Shown: positions 38,884-46,661 of the stretch, piece after piece
Numbering within the stretch: position 1 is the first letter of the stretch
Layout: every line of letters starts with the position of its first letter
Source: Serratia inhibens
Lineage (GTDB): Bacteria; Pseudomonadota; Gammaproteobacteria; Enterobacterales; Enterobacteriaceae
Assembly: GCF_003591175.1 (NCBI RefSeq)
Contig: NZ_QYYG01000002.1
Span: forward strand, 1-64,000
Direction: 5' to 3'
DNA: 64,000 nucleotides
Notes under the pieces: model-generated
Seen by the model: only the letters and a program-made list of their open reading frames with translations
Databases searched by the model: none
What the model was told of the DNA's origin: nothing
Made by a program: the position numbers and the translations under genes

Positions 38884-40251
38884 TTAACACCGCACTTTGG
38901 CGCCTTTACGGCGCGTCAGCATAAAGCCAACCCACAGCAGCAGGATCCATGCCGGCATCAGCAATACGGAGATGCGGATCCCCTCGCTGAAATACATGAT
39001 CACCAGAATCAGACCGAGAAACACCAAACACAGGTAGTTGCCAAAGGGATACCACAGCGCCTTGAAACTCGGGATCACCCCTTGGCGGTTTTTCGCCGCA
39101 CGGAACTTCAGGTGCGCCAGGCAAATCATCACCCAGTTAATCACCAGTGTGGACACCACCAGCGCCATCAGCAGCTCAAACGCCTTGCCGGGCATCACGT
39201 AGTTGATCAGCACGCCGACAGAGGTCACCAGCGCCGACAGCGCGATGGACAGCACCGGCACGCCGCGCTTATTCACCCGGGTCAACGCCTTCGGCGCATT
39301 CCCCTGAGTCGCCAGGCCGAACAGCATGCGGCTGTTGGCGTAGACCCCGCTGTTATACACCGACAGCGCCGCCGTCAGCACCACCACGTTAAGAAGGGTC
39401 GCCACCAGGCTGCTGTTCAGCGCGTGGAAAATCATCACGAACGGGCTACCGCCTTCCACCACTTTGTCCCATGGGTAGAGAGAAAGCAGCACGGTCAGCG
39501 AACCGATATAAAAAATCAGGATGCGGTACACCACCTGGTTGGTGGCTTTCGGAATGCTGCGGCGCGGATCGGCGGCTTCCGCCGCGGTAATGCCGACCAT
39601 CTCCAGCCCACCGAATGAAAACATGATGACCGCCATCGCCATCACCAACCCTTCGATGCCGTGCGGCATAAAGCCGCCCTGCTCCCACAGGTTACCGAAG
39701 CTGGCTTGCGGGCCGCCGTTGCCGCTGGCCAACAGCCAGGCACCGAAGAGGATCATGCCGACAATCGCTACCACCTTGATGATGGCGAACCAGAACTCCG
39801 TTTCACCGTACAGTCGCACGTTGACCAGGTTGATCAGATTAATCAGCACAAAAAAGACCGCTGCGGAGACCCAGGTCGGGATGTCCGGCCACCAATATTG
39901 AATATAAATCCCTACGGCCGTTAACTCGGCCATGCCGACCAGGATGAACATCGCCCAATAATTCCAGCCGGAAAGAAAACCGGCGAAATCGCCCCAGTAT
40001 TTATAGGCAAAGTGGCTGAATGACCCCGCGACCGGCTCTTCAACCACCATCTCACCCAGTTGGCGCATAATAAGAAAAGCGATAAAGCCACCGATTGCGT
40101 AGCCCAGCAGCACGGAAGGGCCGGCCATTTTAATGGTCTGCGCGATGCCGAGAAACAAGCCGGTACCTATGGCGCCCCCAAGGGCGATAAGTTGTATATG
40201 TCTGTTTTTTAAACCGCGTTTTAGCGGGGTATCCTGTTGCTGACCGCCCAT
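38884..40251 (-). CDS. aroP: aromatic amino acid permease (AroP/PheP type)
   Basis: A 455-residue APC-superfamily transporter with 12 helices. KRGLKNRHIQLIALGGAIGT then GLFLG, and RQLGEMVVEEPVAGSFSHFA, are the hallmark blocks of the AroP/PheP branch importing Phe, Tyr and Trp. The N-terminus MGGQQQDTPLKRG resembles AroP more than PheP, but the two are hard to separate by eye. The ATG at 40251 follows GAGGATAAG; the 50-residue longer ORF is not supported. I found no convincing TyrR box. Confidence 0.82.
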   Translation of the reverse strand: MGGQQQDTPLKRGLKNRHIQLIALGGAIGTGLFLGIAQTIKMAGPSVLLGYAIGGFIAFLIMRQLGEMVVEEPVAGSFSHFAYKYWGDFAGFLSGWNYWAMFILVGMAELTAVGIYIQYWWPDIPTWVSAAVFFVLINLINLVNVRLYGETEFWFAIIKVVAIVGMILFGAWLLASGNGGPQASFGNLWEQGGFMPHGIEGLVMAMAVIMFSFGGLEMVGITAAEAADPRRSIPKATNQVVYRILIFYIGSLTVLLSLYPWDKVVEGGSPFVMIFHALNSSLVATLLNVVVLTAALSVYNSGVYANSRMLFGLATQGNAPKALTRVNKRGVPVLSIALSALVTSVGVLINYVMPGKAFELLMALVVSTLVINWVMICLAHLKFRAAKNRQGVIPSFKALWYPFGNYLCLVFLGLILVIMYFSEGIRISVLLMPAWILLLWVGFMLTRRKGAKVRC

Positions 40252-40426
40252 CTTATCCTCATATGGCGTTGGATCCCGTCGATTTTGCACAAGATTTCGC
40301 CAATCAATAAATGTATCTGCGGGCGGCTTTTTAACACTTAACCCAAGGAGCATCAAGGAGAAGCACCCCGGCAACGGAGGCCAGGGAGCTATTTTATGCA
40401 AAGAAGGGAGCCAGAATGGCTGAGAT

Positions 40427-40663
40427 TCAGTTGGGCAGACCGCACAGTTTGGTCAGATTGCGTGCGCCAATCATCAGCGTTGCGACGTAAGACTGGCTGC
40501 GCGTGACCACTTCCACCGCCACGCGATCGTTTTGATATTTTATCAGGTAGGTTGAGGGCCAGCCCTGTCGGCGCTGCCCAAAGCTTTCTGCGTGACGATC
40601 GATTGCCGCGTGGGCAATCACCAGATGAGACAAGTTTTTATCACCTTTAATAATGCGCTTCAT
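40427..40663 (-). CDS. small DUF4060-like protein
   Basis: A 78-residue basic protein, opening MKRIIKGDKNLSHLVIAHAA with a central TYLIKYQNDRVAVEVVTRSQ and then SYVATLM. The pattern resembles DUF4060, small proteins seen in enterobacterial chromosomes and lambdoid phages; the match is from memory and moderate. It lies beside another phage-type small gene (40731-41045) on the same strand. Function unknown. Confidence 0.62.
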   Translation of the reverse strand: MKRIIKGDKNLSHLVIAHAAIDRHAESFGQRRQGWPSTYLIKYQNDRVAVEVVTRSQSYVATLMIGARNLTKLCGLPN

Positions 40664-40730
40664 AAACAGGCTCCGCCAGAGACAGTTCTGTTGTCATAAA
40701 AAGGGAAAAATCATCAGTATTTCTGGTGGT

Positions 40731-41045
40731 TCAACGTACCGTTTCGGTGGTTTGCTGGCTCAGCAGGAAACAGATCATCGCTGCACGCAATGGGCTGCTG
40801 CTGTCCGCTTGCCACTCACCACGCTGGGTGATCATTCGCGCCTGCCACTGCGGGCTATCGCTTTGGTCGTCGGCATTCAAGCTGATTTTGTTGGCACAGA
40901 TAATCGGCCAGGCATCGGAGGGATTCTTGCAATAGTCTTTACCTTTCACGCCGCCATAAGGATACCATTTGTCCGGATTTTCTCCGGTGATCAACGCAAT
41001 GCTGCGGTTCACCTCGGCGTCGCTTTCTTCATACCATTTAATCAT
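40731..41045 (-). CDS. NinX-like phage-type protein (DUF2591)
   Basis: A 104-residue protein. The blocks DYCKNPSDAWPIICANKISL and SSPLRAAMICFLL match the DUF2591/NinX family found in the nin region of lambdoid phages and in scattered chromosomal copies. Function unknown. It lies 68 bases upstream of the DUF4060-like gene on the same strand, so the pair may be a small phage-derived island or domesticated remnant next to fosA. Confidence 0.68.
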   Translation of the reverse strand: MIKWYEESDAEVNRSIALITGENPDKWYPYGGVKGKDYCKNPSDAWPIICANKISLNADDQSDSPQWQARMITQRGEWQADSSSPLRAAMICFLLSQQTTETVR

Positions 41046-41214
41046 CGGCTTTATCCATCTTTCGTAAGGTTGGCGCTACATTACGATGCCAATACGACAG
41101 ATTTATGACAAAACGACGGCTTTTCATATTATCCATACTAATGTTTTACCACTTTATATTTTCGAATCGGATGATTACACTTTTTAGCTGTTCCTTTACA
41201 CGGAAATGATCGCC

Positions 41215-41622
41215 ATGTTGAGCGGCCTTAACCACCTGACACTCGCGGTAAGCGACGTCAACCGCAGTTTCGATTTCTATACCAACCCGTTGGGATTCAT
41301 TGCGCGTGCACGCTGGCAACATGGCGCCTATCTGTCTCTTGGCGAATTGTGGCTGTGCCTGTCATGGGACAATTCTCGAGCGCTGAACGCGCCAGGTGAC
41401 TACACCCATTACGCCTTCAGCGTGGCGGCGGAGAATTTTGCGGCCGTGGCATTACGGCTGCGCCAGGCAGGAGTAAAAGAGTGGAAAAGCAATCGCAGCG
41501 AGGGGGAATCGCTGTACTTTCTCGATCCCGATGGGCATAGGTTAGAAATTCACAGCGGCGATCTGGCGAGCCGTTTGGCAGCATGCCGCGTTCAGCCTTA
41601 TCGGGGGATGGAGTTTTTCTGA
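41215..41622 (+). CDS. fosA: FosA-family glutathione transferase (fosfomycin resistance)
   Basis: A 135-residue VOC-fold enzyme adding glutathione to fosfomycin in a Mn2+/K+-dependent reaction. The metal ligands are visible as His in GLNHLTLAV (residue 6), His in DYTHYAF (about 63) and Glu in HRLEIHSG (about 109); the K+ loop [15 protein letters not shown] is intact. [15 protein letters not shown] is the typical start, so ATG at 41215 is used rather than 41206. Chromosomal fosA is common in Serratia; activity level cannot be judged from sequence. Confidence 0.9.
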   Translation: MLSGLNHLTLAVSDVNRSFDFYTNPLGFIARARWQHGAYLSLGELWLCLSWDNSRALNAPGDYTHYAFSVAAENFAAVALRLRQAGVKEWKSNRSEGESLYFLDPDGHRLEIHSGDLASRLAACRVQPYRGMEFF

Positions 41623-41675
41623 GGAAGCGGGTGCGGGTGGCACAGAGCGTGGAGCGCCACCCGACAGGCATCTGA

Positions 41676-41948
41676 TTAACGTTCGGGGATAAAACCTTTG
41701 AAATCCAGCGCCGGGCTGAGATCGTCATCGTCCGCCACGCTGCCGCCGCGGGCGCTTTGCGCCAGGCTCTTCAGTAACGCCGTTTGCTGGCGCTGCTGCT
41801 CGGCGATTTCCTGCAACAGGCGAATCTGTTCATTGGCACGCACGCTGGCGCGGTTCACCAGGAACCAGCCCCATAATCCCACCAGCAGCACCAGCGCTGC
41901 GATGGCCAGCGAAACCAGGCCATTTGGACCAAAACCTAAATCGTACAT
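41676..41948 (-). CDS. yebO: YebO-like membrane-anchored coiled-coil protein
   Basis: A 90-residue protein with one N-terminal helix (about 9-32) followed by FLVNRASVRANEQIRLLQEI, a coiled coil, and an acidic tail. The segment NRAS.R.NEQI.LL matches E. coli YebO, as does its place downstream of mgrB. ATG at 41948 follows AGGGTTGTCC; the longer ORF begins at a TTG. Function unknown. Confidence 0.8.
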   Translation of the reverse strand: MYDLGFGPNGLVSLAIAALVLLVGLWGWFLVNRASVRANEQIRLLQEIAEQQRQQTALLKSLAQSARGGSVADDDDLSPALDFKGFIPER

Positions 41949-42047
41949 GGACAACCCTATCTACTGCAAAAAACAGGCGGACATCTTAACACTCCGGGCA
42001 GGGGCGCGAACATCTCCGCGGCAAATTGTTGCGCCCCGCTGCGCAGC

Positions 42048-42206
42048 TTACCAGGGAACAAAGCGAGTGATTGAACAAATCCCCAGAGCAAAAGTTTCCC
42101 CCTCATCGCAATAACTATCCAGCGCCAGCAGGTAAAAAAACAGACAGGCAGCCAGAGCCGCAATTATCACGAGGAATTTTTTTCGCAACAAATTTAGCAG
42201 CCTCAT
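42048..42206 (-). CDS. mgrB: PhoQ feedback inhibitor MgrB (52 aa)
   Basis: A small inner-membrane protein that inhibits the sensor kinase PhoQ. It has a basic N-terminus (MRLLNLLRKKF), one helix (about 11-28) and a periplasmic tail with the family pattern YC-DEGETFAL-GIC-SITRFVPW; Cys33 and Cys44 are the conserved periplasmic pair needed for activity, and the Pro-Trp end is diagnostic. It is 52 residues versus 47 in E. coli. Loss of mgrB is known to give polymyxin resistance in Klebsiella; here the gene looks intact. A PhoP-like box lies upstream. Confidence 0.92.
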   Translation of the reverse strand: MRLLNLLRKKFLVIIAALAACLFFYLLALDSYCDEGETFALGICSITRFVPW

Positions 42207-42246
42207 TGTTATCTTGGTAATTGGTTATTCAGCCTATCACAGCCAA

Positions 42247-42264
42247 CTTAAACGAAGTTTAACC
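42247..42264 (-). promoter_or_regulatory. PhoP-box-like direct repeat upstream of mgrB
   Basis: Read toward mgrB: GGTTAAACTTCGTTTAAG, i.e. AGGTTA-N5-CGTTTA, close to the PhoP consensus (G/T)GTTTA-N5-(G/T)GTTTA with one or two mismatches. It is about 40 bases upstream of the start codon. mgrB is PhoP-activated in relatives, which supports the assignment. Confidence 0.65.
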
Positions 42265-42368
42265 TGTCGTTTAGAAATCTCACCTGGGTTTACTTTTCAG
42301 AATGTTACCGTTGCGCCCTGTCCTGGCTCATGGCTATATCGTTATAGCGATAACTAAAAGGAGTCACT

Positions 42369-42602
42369 ATGGGTAAGCTGATTAAGTGGATCGTAGCGCT
42401 GGCGGTGATGTACGGCGTATTTCTGTTTTCGGGGTACGGGGTGCTTATCGGCAGCAATCAAAACGTCGGAGGGCTGGGGTTGCAGTGTAAATACCTGACG
42501 GCACGTAATGTGGTGATTGCGCAATATCTGCACGGTGACAACGGCGTGATTGGCGTTGCCGACTGCCCGCTGTTCAAAAAGATCGAAACGGTGGTGGATT
42601 GA
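42369..42602 (+). CDS. yobH: YobH family small exported/membrane protein
   Basis: A 77-residue protein. A helix (about 5-30) leads into SGYGVLIGSNQNVGGLGLQC then KYLTARNVV and GVADCPLFKK, matching E. coli YobH including two cysteines. Function unknown. AAAGGAG precedes the ATG. It is divergent from mgrB, the neighbour it also has in E. coli. A bidirectional hairpin follows. Confidence 0.9.
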   Translation: MGKLIKWIVALAVMYGVFLFSGYGVLIGSNQNVGGLGLQCKYLTARNVVIAQYLHGDNGVIGVADCPLFKKIETVVD

Positions 42603-42614
42603 TCACCACCGTCC

Positions 42615-42639
42615 GAAACCGCCGCCAAACGGCGGTTTC
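42615..42639. terminator. hairpin between yobH and the DUF2594-like gene
   Basis: GAAACCGCCG, loop CCAAA, then CGGCGGTTTC: a perfect ten-base-pair stem, with short T/A ends, lying between the two convergent genes. Confidence 0.7.
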
Positions 42640-42642
42640 ACA

Positions 42643-42882
42643 TCAATTGCGAGTAAATTTCATCTCAATCAATGCAATCGCTTTTTCGATCGCCCGCCGC
42701 GTCACCGGGTCGGCACCGGCAGGATGGGTGGAAAAATCGATGCTTTTCAACTGACTTGCCATTTTGTCCCGCACCTCGGTTGGTGCGATAACGTCAATGA
42801 CATCCAGAATTTGTTTGATGACCAGTTGGCAGGCGACCAGATCGGAAGCCAATTCCTGGTCGTTGCTCAGCATGTCGGACAT
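42643..42882 (-). CDS. small helical protein, weak YecF/DUF2594 resemblance
   Basis: A 79-residue, predicted all-helical cytoplasmic protein ([20 protein letters not shown]...). The pattern NDQELA near the start and a later MASQLKSID ... IEKAIALIE faintly resembles E. coli YecF (DUF2594); I would not transfer a function. AAGGAAAGTAACC precedes the ATG at 42882; the longer ORF lacks a ribosome site. Confidence 0.65.
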   Translation of the reverse strand: MSDMLSNDQELASDLVACQLVIKQILDVIDVIAPTEVRDKMASQLKSIDFSTHPAGADPVTRRAIEKAIALIEMKFTRN

Positions 42883-43082
42883 GGTTACTTTCCTTCTTAG
42901 TTCAGACGCCGCACAGAATACCATGCCGCCTGCCGCTTTTCCGCCCCCTGGCCGTTTACCGCTGAATTTTCAGCGCTAATGCGCATTAGCCATCAAAATG
43001 CCCTGCCGAATTGGCCTATACTTGGGGCTTGAGCGCTGCGCTCGGCAGCGCATTGCAAACCCTAACCTAACGGGAGAGTGCG

Positions 43083-43295
43083 ATGGCCAACCACAATGTG
43101 AAATCCTGGGCAACAGTGCGTGAAACGTCGGTTGAAATTGCCGAGGCGATTTTTGAACTGGCCAAGAACGACGAAATATTGGCGCAAAAAATCTGGGAGG
43201 AAGGCAGCGACGAAGCGTTGCAAATGGCCTTCGCCAAAACCAGCGCCGATCAGCTGTACTGGGGCGAAGAAACCGTAGAACGCAAAAACGTCTGA
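43083..43295 (+). CDS. yccJ: YccJ family protein
   Basis: A 70-residue protein. Blocks [52 protein letters not shown] and the terminal NV match E. coli YccJ (75 residues), a stress-associated small protein without known function. GGGAGAGTGCG precedes the ATG. It is monocistronic here. Confidence 0.9.
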   Translation: MANHNVKSWATVRETSVEIAEAIFELAKNDEILAQKIWEEGSDEALQMAFAKTSADQLYWGEETVERKNV

Positions 43296-43449
43296 TTGGG
43301 AAGTTATCAACAAAAAGCCCGGATGAACGATATCCGTGAATTTCAGTTTGCAGCCAAAAACGCGCTAGCTTGAAACACGACGGGTATTGGCATCCAGGCT
43401 TTTTCGGTCGTCTGTCATACCCCATTGCGGGTTATATTGTGGCCAAAAA

Positions 43450-43563
43450 TCACGGCTCTTCACCTCCCACACCTTCCGCATTGTTCATTCTCATCACCGG
43501 CGTCACCATAAAAGCGGCAACACCCACGATTACAACCAGAGTAATAATCACTGTCATTAACAT
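43450..43563 (-). CDS. possible small membrane protein (37 aa)
   Basis: Reading frame MLMTVIITLVVIVGVAAFMV followed by TPVMRMNNAEGVGGEEP. One hydrophobic helix fills residues 2-21, then a short polar tail. GGGGTGAT upstream is a weak ribosome site; the second ATG (43557) is an alternative start. No family recognised. The hydrophobic pattern is unlikely by chance in this GC-balanced stretch, but evidence is limited. Confidence 0.45.
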   Translation of the reverse strand: MLMTVIITLVVIVGVAAFMVTPVMRMNNAEGVGGEEP

Positions 43564-43809
43564 GCGATCACCCCATCAACGCTGAGTTGTCACGGCTGAC
43601 TCTGTCTAGGCGGTTTATTTCCTGCGGCCTGAACCACTTCAGTATCAGCGGTAGCGGGCAATCTCAGATTAGCCGTTTTTCCTTCCAGCTGACAAGCCAC
43701 CTGATGATGGTTTTTCCGAATAATTTCACCCTGGTGCCAGCGGGCTTTTTGTCCGGGGCGGCAAGTTGTGTATACTTCACCGCTATGTAGATCTCACACA
43801 GACGCACTG

Positions 43810-44196
43810 ATGATACAAGAACATCACCTCTCATTGGTCTGCGCCCTCAGCAAATGGGTCGAAACTCACCTCGGTAGAGTGATCCATCTCGAAGAGCTGG
43901 CCGAGTACTCCGGCTACTCCCTGTGGCACATGCAGAAGTTGTTCAAAGAAGCGACCGGGATTTCGCTGGGCAAGTATATCCGCGAACGCCGGCTGGCCGG
44001 CGCGGTTTACCAATTACGCAGCAGCGACGCTACTATTTTTGACATTGCGCTGGATTTCGGTTTTGGCTCGCAGTCACATTTTACTTATATGTTCAGAAAG
44101 CGGTTCAACATCACGCCTTATGATTTCCGCCAGGATTTAAGCGTAGATTTGCACATCGCCCCTCCATTGCACATCATCCATCAGAAAACCGCCTGA
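43810..44196 (+). CDS. AraC-family regulator of the MarA/SoxS/RamA size class
   Basis: A 128-residue protein made of two helix-turn-helix units only, like MarA, SoxS and RamA. HLEELAEYSGYSLWHMQKLF (about 31-50), GISLGKYIRERRLAGAVYQL and IFDIALDFGFGSQSHFTYMF, then RKRFNITPYDFR, follow the AraC signature. Such stand-alone DNA-binding domains act as activators controlled by their own abundance, often of efflux and stress genes; its targets are unknown. ATG at 43810 is chosen by homology; the ribosome site is weak. Confidence 0.82.
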   Translation: MIQEHHLSLVCALSKWVETHLGRVIHLEELAEYSGYSLWHMQKLFKEATGISLGKYIRERRLAGAVYQLRSSDATIFDIALDFGFGSQSHFTYMFRKRFNITPYDFRQDLSVDLHIAPPLHIIHQKTA

Positions 44197-44224
44197 CAGC
44201 TCTCCCGCCGCACCGGCCGGCGGG

Positions 44225-44581
44225 CTAAAGATGGGCCCAAATAACCACCAGTATGGCAATCAACGCGGGTAGCGCCTGGACCTTAAGAATTTTACGGCTC
44301 GCCGTCAGGCCACCGAAGACGCCCGCTACCAGCACGCAGCCAAGGAAAAACAGTTGCACAGCCGGATCAGCGCGCCAAACACCCCATGCCAGCCCGGCAG
44401 CCAGAAAACCGTTATACAGCCCCTGATTAGCCGCCAGCACGCGTGTTGCAGCCGCAAATTCCGCCGTGGTGGCGAATACGCGCCTGCCGGTCGGTGCCTG
44501 CCAAAGGAACATTTCCAGGATCAGAATATACAAATGAATCGCGGCTATTAATAAGACGATAATATTAGAAATTATTATCAT
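44225..44581 (-). CDS. DUF1304 family membrane protein
   Basis: A 118-residue, four-helix inner-membrane protein. IHLYILILEMFLWQAPTGRR, then FATTAEFA and LAANQGLYNGFLAAGLAWG are the recurrent blocks of DUF1304. Function unknown. The ATG at 44581 starts the first helix; a GTG at 44629 would add 16 residues and neither has a strong ribosome site. Convergent with the AraC-type gene. Confidence 0.82.
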   Translation of the reverse strand: MIIISNIIVLLIAAIHLYILILEMFLWQAPTGRRVFATTAEFAAATRVLAANQGLYNGFLAAGLAWGVWRADPAVQLFFLGCVLVAGVFGGLTASRKILKVQALPALIAILVVIWAHL

Positions 44582-44655
44582 TGTATTTTGTAAGGTTAAT
44601 TGAGGATTAGGTTTAATAAGTATAACCACATTCAGAAAATTGCGAATAGCCAGAC

Positions 44656-44679
44656 ATAAAAAAACCCGCCGCAGCGGGT
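44656..44679 (-). terminator. intrinsic terminator for the 33-aa membrane protein gene
   Basis: On the minus strand: ACCCGC, loop TGCG, GCGGGTTTTTTTATG, about 22 bases after the stop of the small gene at 44701. A six-base-pair GC stem with a seven-base T tract. Confidence 0.82.
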
Positions 44680-44700
44680 CTATTACCTAATCATTCAGTG

Positions 44701-44802
44701 TTAACTTAGCGCAACAACAAGCATAGCTGCGATTGAGATCCAGAAAGCCGCCGTTGCAATAACAACATGGGATAATCTTGCACGATAGAATACTTGGCTC
44801 AT
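44701..44802 (-). CDS. 33-aa small membrane protein, unrecognised
   Basis: Reading frame MSQVFYRARLSHVVIATAAF followed by WISIAAMLVVALS. A short basic lead (RARLSH) precedes one hydrophobic helix reaching the C-terminus. GAGG lies six bases before the ATG, and a clean intrinsic terminator lies just downstream, so the gene has all parts of an independent transcription unit. I do not recognise a named E. coli small protein in it. Confidence 0.68.
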   Translation of the reverse strand: MSQVFYRARLSHVVIATAAFWISIAAMLVVALS

Positions 44803-45009
44803 AATGACCTCACAGGCTACTGACTAGCGGTTAGATAACAACACTTCTTGATAGATATCTTAATCCACTGCTCCGACCAATTATTTGCGCCAGATCACTA
44901 TTTACCAGATAAACTATATTCGATCCAAAACATGGACTTTCGATCACATTAATTCAGCGTTAATAGAAAGAAATGAATAAGATCATCCCGCCGTTATAGC
45001 CAGAGGGCA

Positions 45010-45951
45010 TCAAACATCGCTCCAGGGCAGGCGTGGTGCGGTCAAGCGCGGGCCACTATAGCCACCGACATCCGGGAAACGGCTATTCCCCTGCTCCCAG
45101 TCATGTTGTGCCCGAGTAATATCCTGCTTACTGTGGCCGACAAAGTTCCACCAAATGAGAATCTCTTCGTTTAATGGTGCCCCACCGATTAATAATGCCC
45201 GGCTGCCCTTCCTGGCATTTAACCCGATCTGGTTAACATTCATCCCTAAATAGGCGAACTCATCAGGTGAAAATTTTTCATCATTAACCTCAAATGCACC
45301 AATAAGGGGCAAAAATCCTATTTCAAAGTCTTCCCGCAAGGGTAACGGCAAATAGCCGTCGCTCTGCCACTCCAGATCAATGGCGATTAATGGCGAAAGA
45401 GTAAACACCGGGGAACGGTATTGCTCAAACTCCCCCACCAACAAAGTATGTCTCACGCCATTTTGTGCCCAGGACGGCAAGTCAGGATAATGATCGAAGC
45501 GCGGCGCCATATCGGCATTGCCGGCCGGCAAAGCAATCCACAGCTGCGCAGCATGCAAAAGCCGCTCTTCCCCCGTTGACTGCTCGGTATGGGCGATACC
45601 GCGCCCCGCCGTCATCAGGTTGACCTGGCCCGGGCGAATCACCTGCTCGCTGCCCAGACTGTCGCGATGCAGCACCTCTCCTTCAATCATCCAGGTAAAG
45701 GTTTGCAAGCCAATATGCGGGTGTGGACCCACGTCCATGCCTTTAGAAGAACCGCTGAAGACCGAAGGCCCGGCGTGGTCGAGAAAGCACCAGGCACCTA
45801 CGGTACGACGTTCACGGGTGGGTAAGGCGCGGTTGATCGGGATACCGCCGACTTCGGCATTGCGTGCGGTAATACGCTGAATCTGACGCACGCCACCGAC
45901 CGTTGGACAATCGCGGGAAGAGGAAGAATGGGTTGGGCGGGAGTTGCTCAT
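45010..45951 (-). CDS. pirin family protein
   Basis: A 313-residue bicupin. WCFLDHAGP, MDVGPHPHIGLQTFTWMIEG (metal-binding HPH and later Glu), the block RDSLGSEQVIRPGQVNLMTA and GRGIAHTEQ are characteristic of pirins; some, such as E. coli YhhW, have quercetinase activity in vitro. GGAGG lies seven bases before the ATG at 45951. The first 25 residues are Ser/Arg-rich and probably disordered. Physiological role unknown. Confidence 0.9.
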   Translation of the reverse strand: MSNSRPTHSSSSRDCPTVGGVRQIQRITARNAEVGGIPINRALPTRERRTVGAWCFLDHAGPSVFSGSSKGMDVGPHPHIGLQTFTWMIEGEVLHRDSLGSEQVIRPGQVNLMTAGRGIAHTEQSTGEERLLHAAQLWIALPAGNADMAPRFDHYPDLPSWAQNGVRHTLLVGEFEQYRSPVFTLSPLIAIDLEWQSDGYLPLPLREDFEIGFLPLIGAFEVNDEKFSPDEFAYLGMNVNQIGLNARKGSRALLIGGAPLNEEILIWWNFVGHSKQDITRAQHDWEQGNSRFPDVGGYSGPRLTAPRLPWSDV

Positions 45952-46047
45952 CGTAACGCCTCCAGAACGACACACAGGTTGAATTAATGACAAAGCCAGC
46001 TTATCACACAGCAAGTGGCCTAAATGCAACCAGGGAGGCGGAGCCTG

Positions 46048-46212
46048 TCAGGATGACTTGATATAGCAGCCTTTTACATCAACTTCGTCATGTGCATGCT
46101 TCAGATCGGAGAAATACGTCACACCAAAGAGTATTGATACGACCAACAACACGGAAACCAGCAGGCCGATAAGCGCCAGCAGTTTGGTTTCGTCGTGGAG
46201 ATTATGCTCCAT
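46048..46212 (-). CDS. 54-aa small membrane protein (second of a pair)
   Basis: Reading frame MEHNLHDETKLLALIGLLVS, then VLLVVSILFGVTYFSDLKHA and HDEVDVKGCYIKSS. A polar head, one strong helix (about 10-34) and a polar tail with one Cys. AGGAGATAAA precedes the ATG, an excellent ribosome site. Its start is 23 bases downstream of another tiny membrane-protein ORF on the same strand, suggesting a two-gene unit that may continue to pirin. No family recognised. Confidence 0.72.
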   Translation of the reverse strand: MEHNLHDETKLLALIGLLVSVLLVVSILFGVTYFSDLKHAHDEVDVKGCYIKSS

Positions 46213-46235
46213 TTTATCTCCTGTTCAGAACGACG

Positions 46236-46376
46236 TCATGTCAGCCATAAGGTGACCGACAGCGTAAAAATGATCAGGGAGCAAGACGCTATCGCCAGCA
46301 CGATGATGGCAAACTGCGCATCTCCCAGAGTTTCACGGTAGTTTTTGTCTTGTGAGGCATTACGTTGTTCTTTCAC
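46236..46376 (-). CDS. 46-aa small membrane protein (first of a pair)
   Basis: Reading frame from a GTG: MKEQRNASQDKNYRETLGDA then QFAIIVLAIASCSLIIFTLS and VTLWLT. A hydrophilic head of about 20 residues is followed by one long helix to the C-terminus. The ribosome site is weak and the next in-frame codon upstream is a stop, which fixes the maximum length. The close spacing to the well-supported 54-aa gene argues that both are real. No family recognised. Confidence 0.52.
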   Translation of the reverse strand: MKEQRNASQDKNYRETLGDAQFAIIVLAIASCSLIIFTLSVTLWLT

Positions 46377-46616
46377 AAAATCTATCTTAACTCATCACGT
46401 AAACGTTATTGTGGTGGGATGATCGATAAAAACTCGCTACTGCGGTTTTCTTAGATTCTGCGTCCAATGCCATTCAGACCTCAATAGTGGCAAGACGCTA
46501 TCAACTTTCCTCACCAGGGTCAATATCCCCCGGAAGCAGAGGTGGCGGTGAGTATAAAACATTCGAAAATTTTATTAAAACAAAAAATAATTAGTCAAAC
46601 TTATAATATAAACGAT

Positions 46617-46643
46617 AAAAAAGCCCGATATCACATCGGGCTT
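46617..46643 (-). terminator. terminator after kbp
   Basis: On the minus strand: AGCCCGATG, loop TGA, TATCGGGCTTTTTTATC, 20 bases past the kbp stop. The stem pairs AAGCCCGAT with ATCGGGCTT and is followed by a T tract. Confidence 0.88.
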
Positions 46644-46661
46644 CTGAACATCTTTTCTTCT

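Noticed and set aside
43587-43790. 67-codon plus-strand ORF upstream of the AraC-type gene
   Set aside because: No ribosome site or motif; probably part of the promoter region of the regulator.
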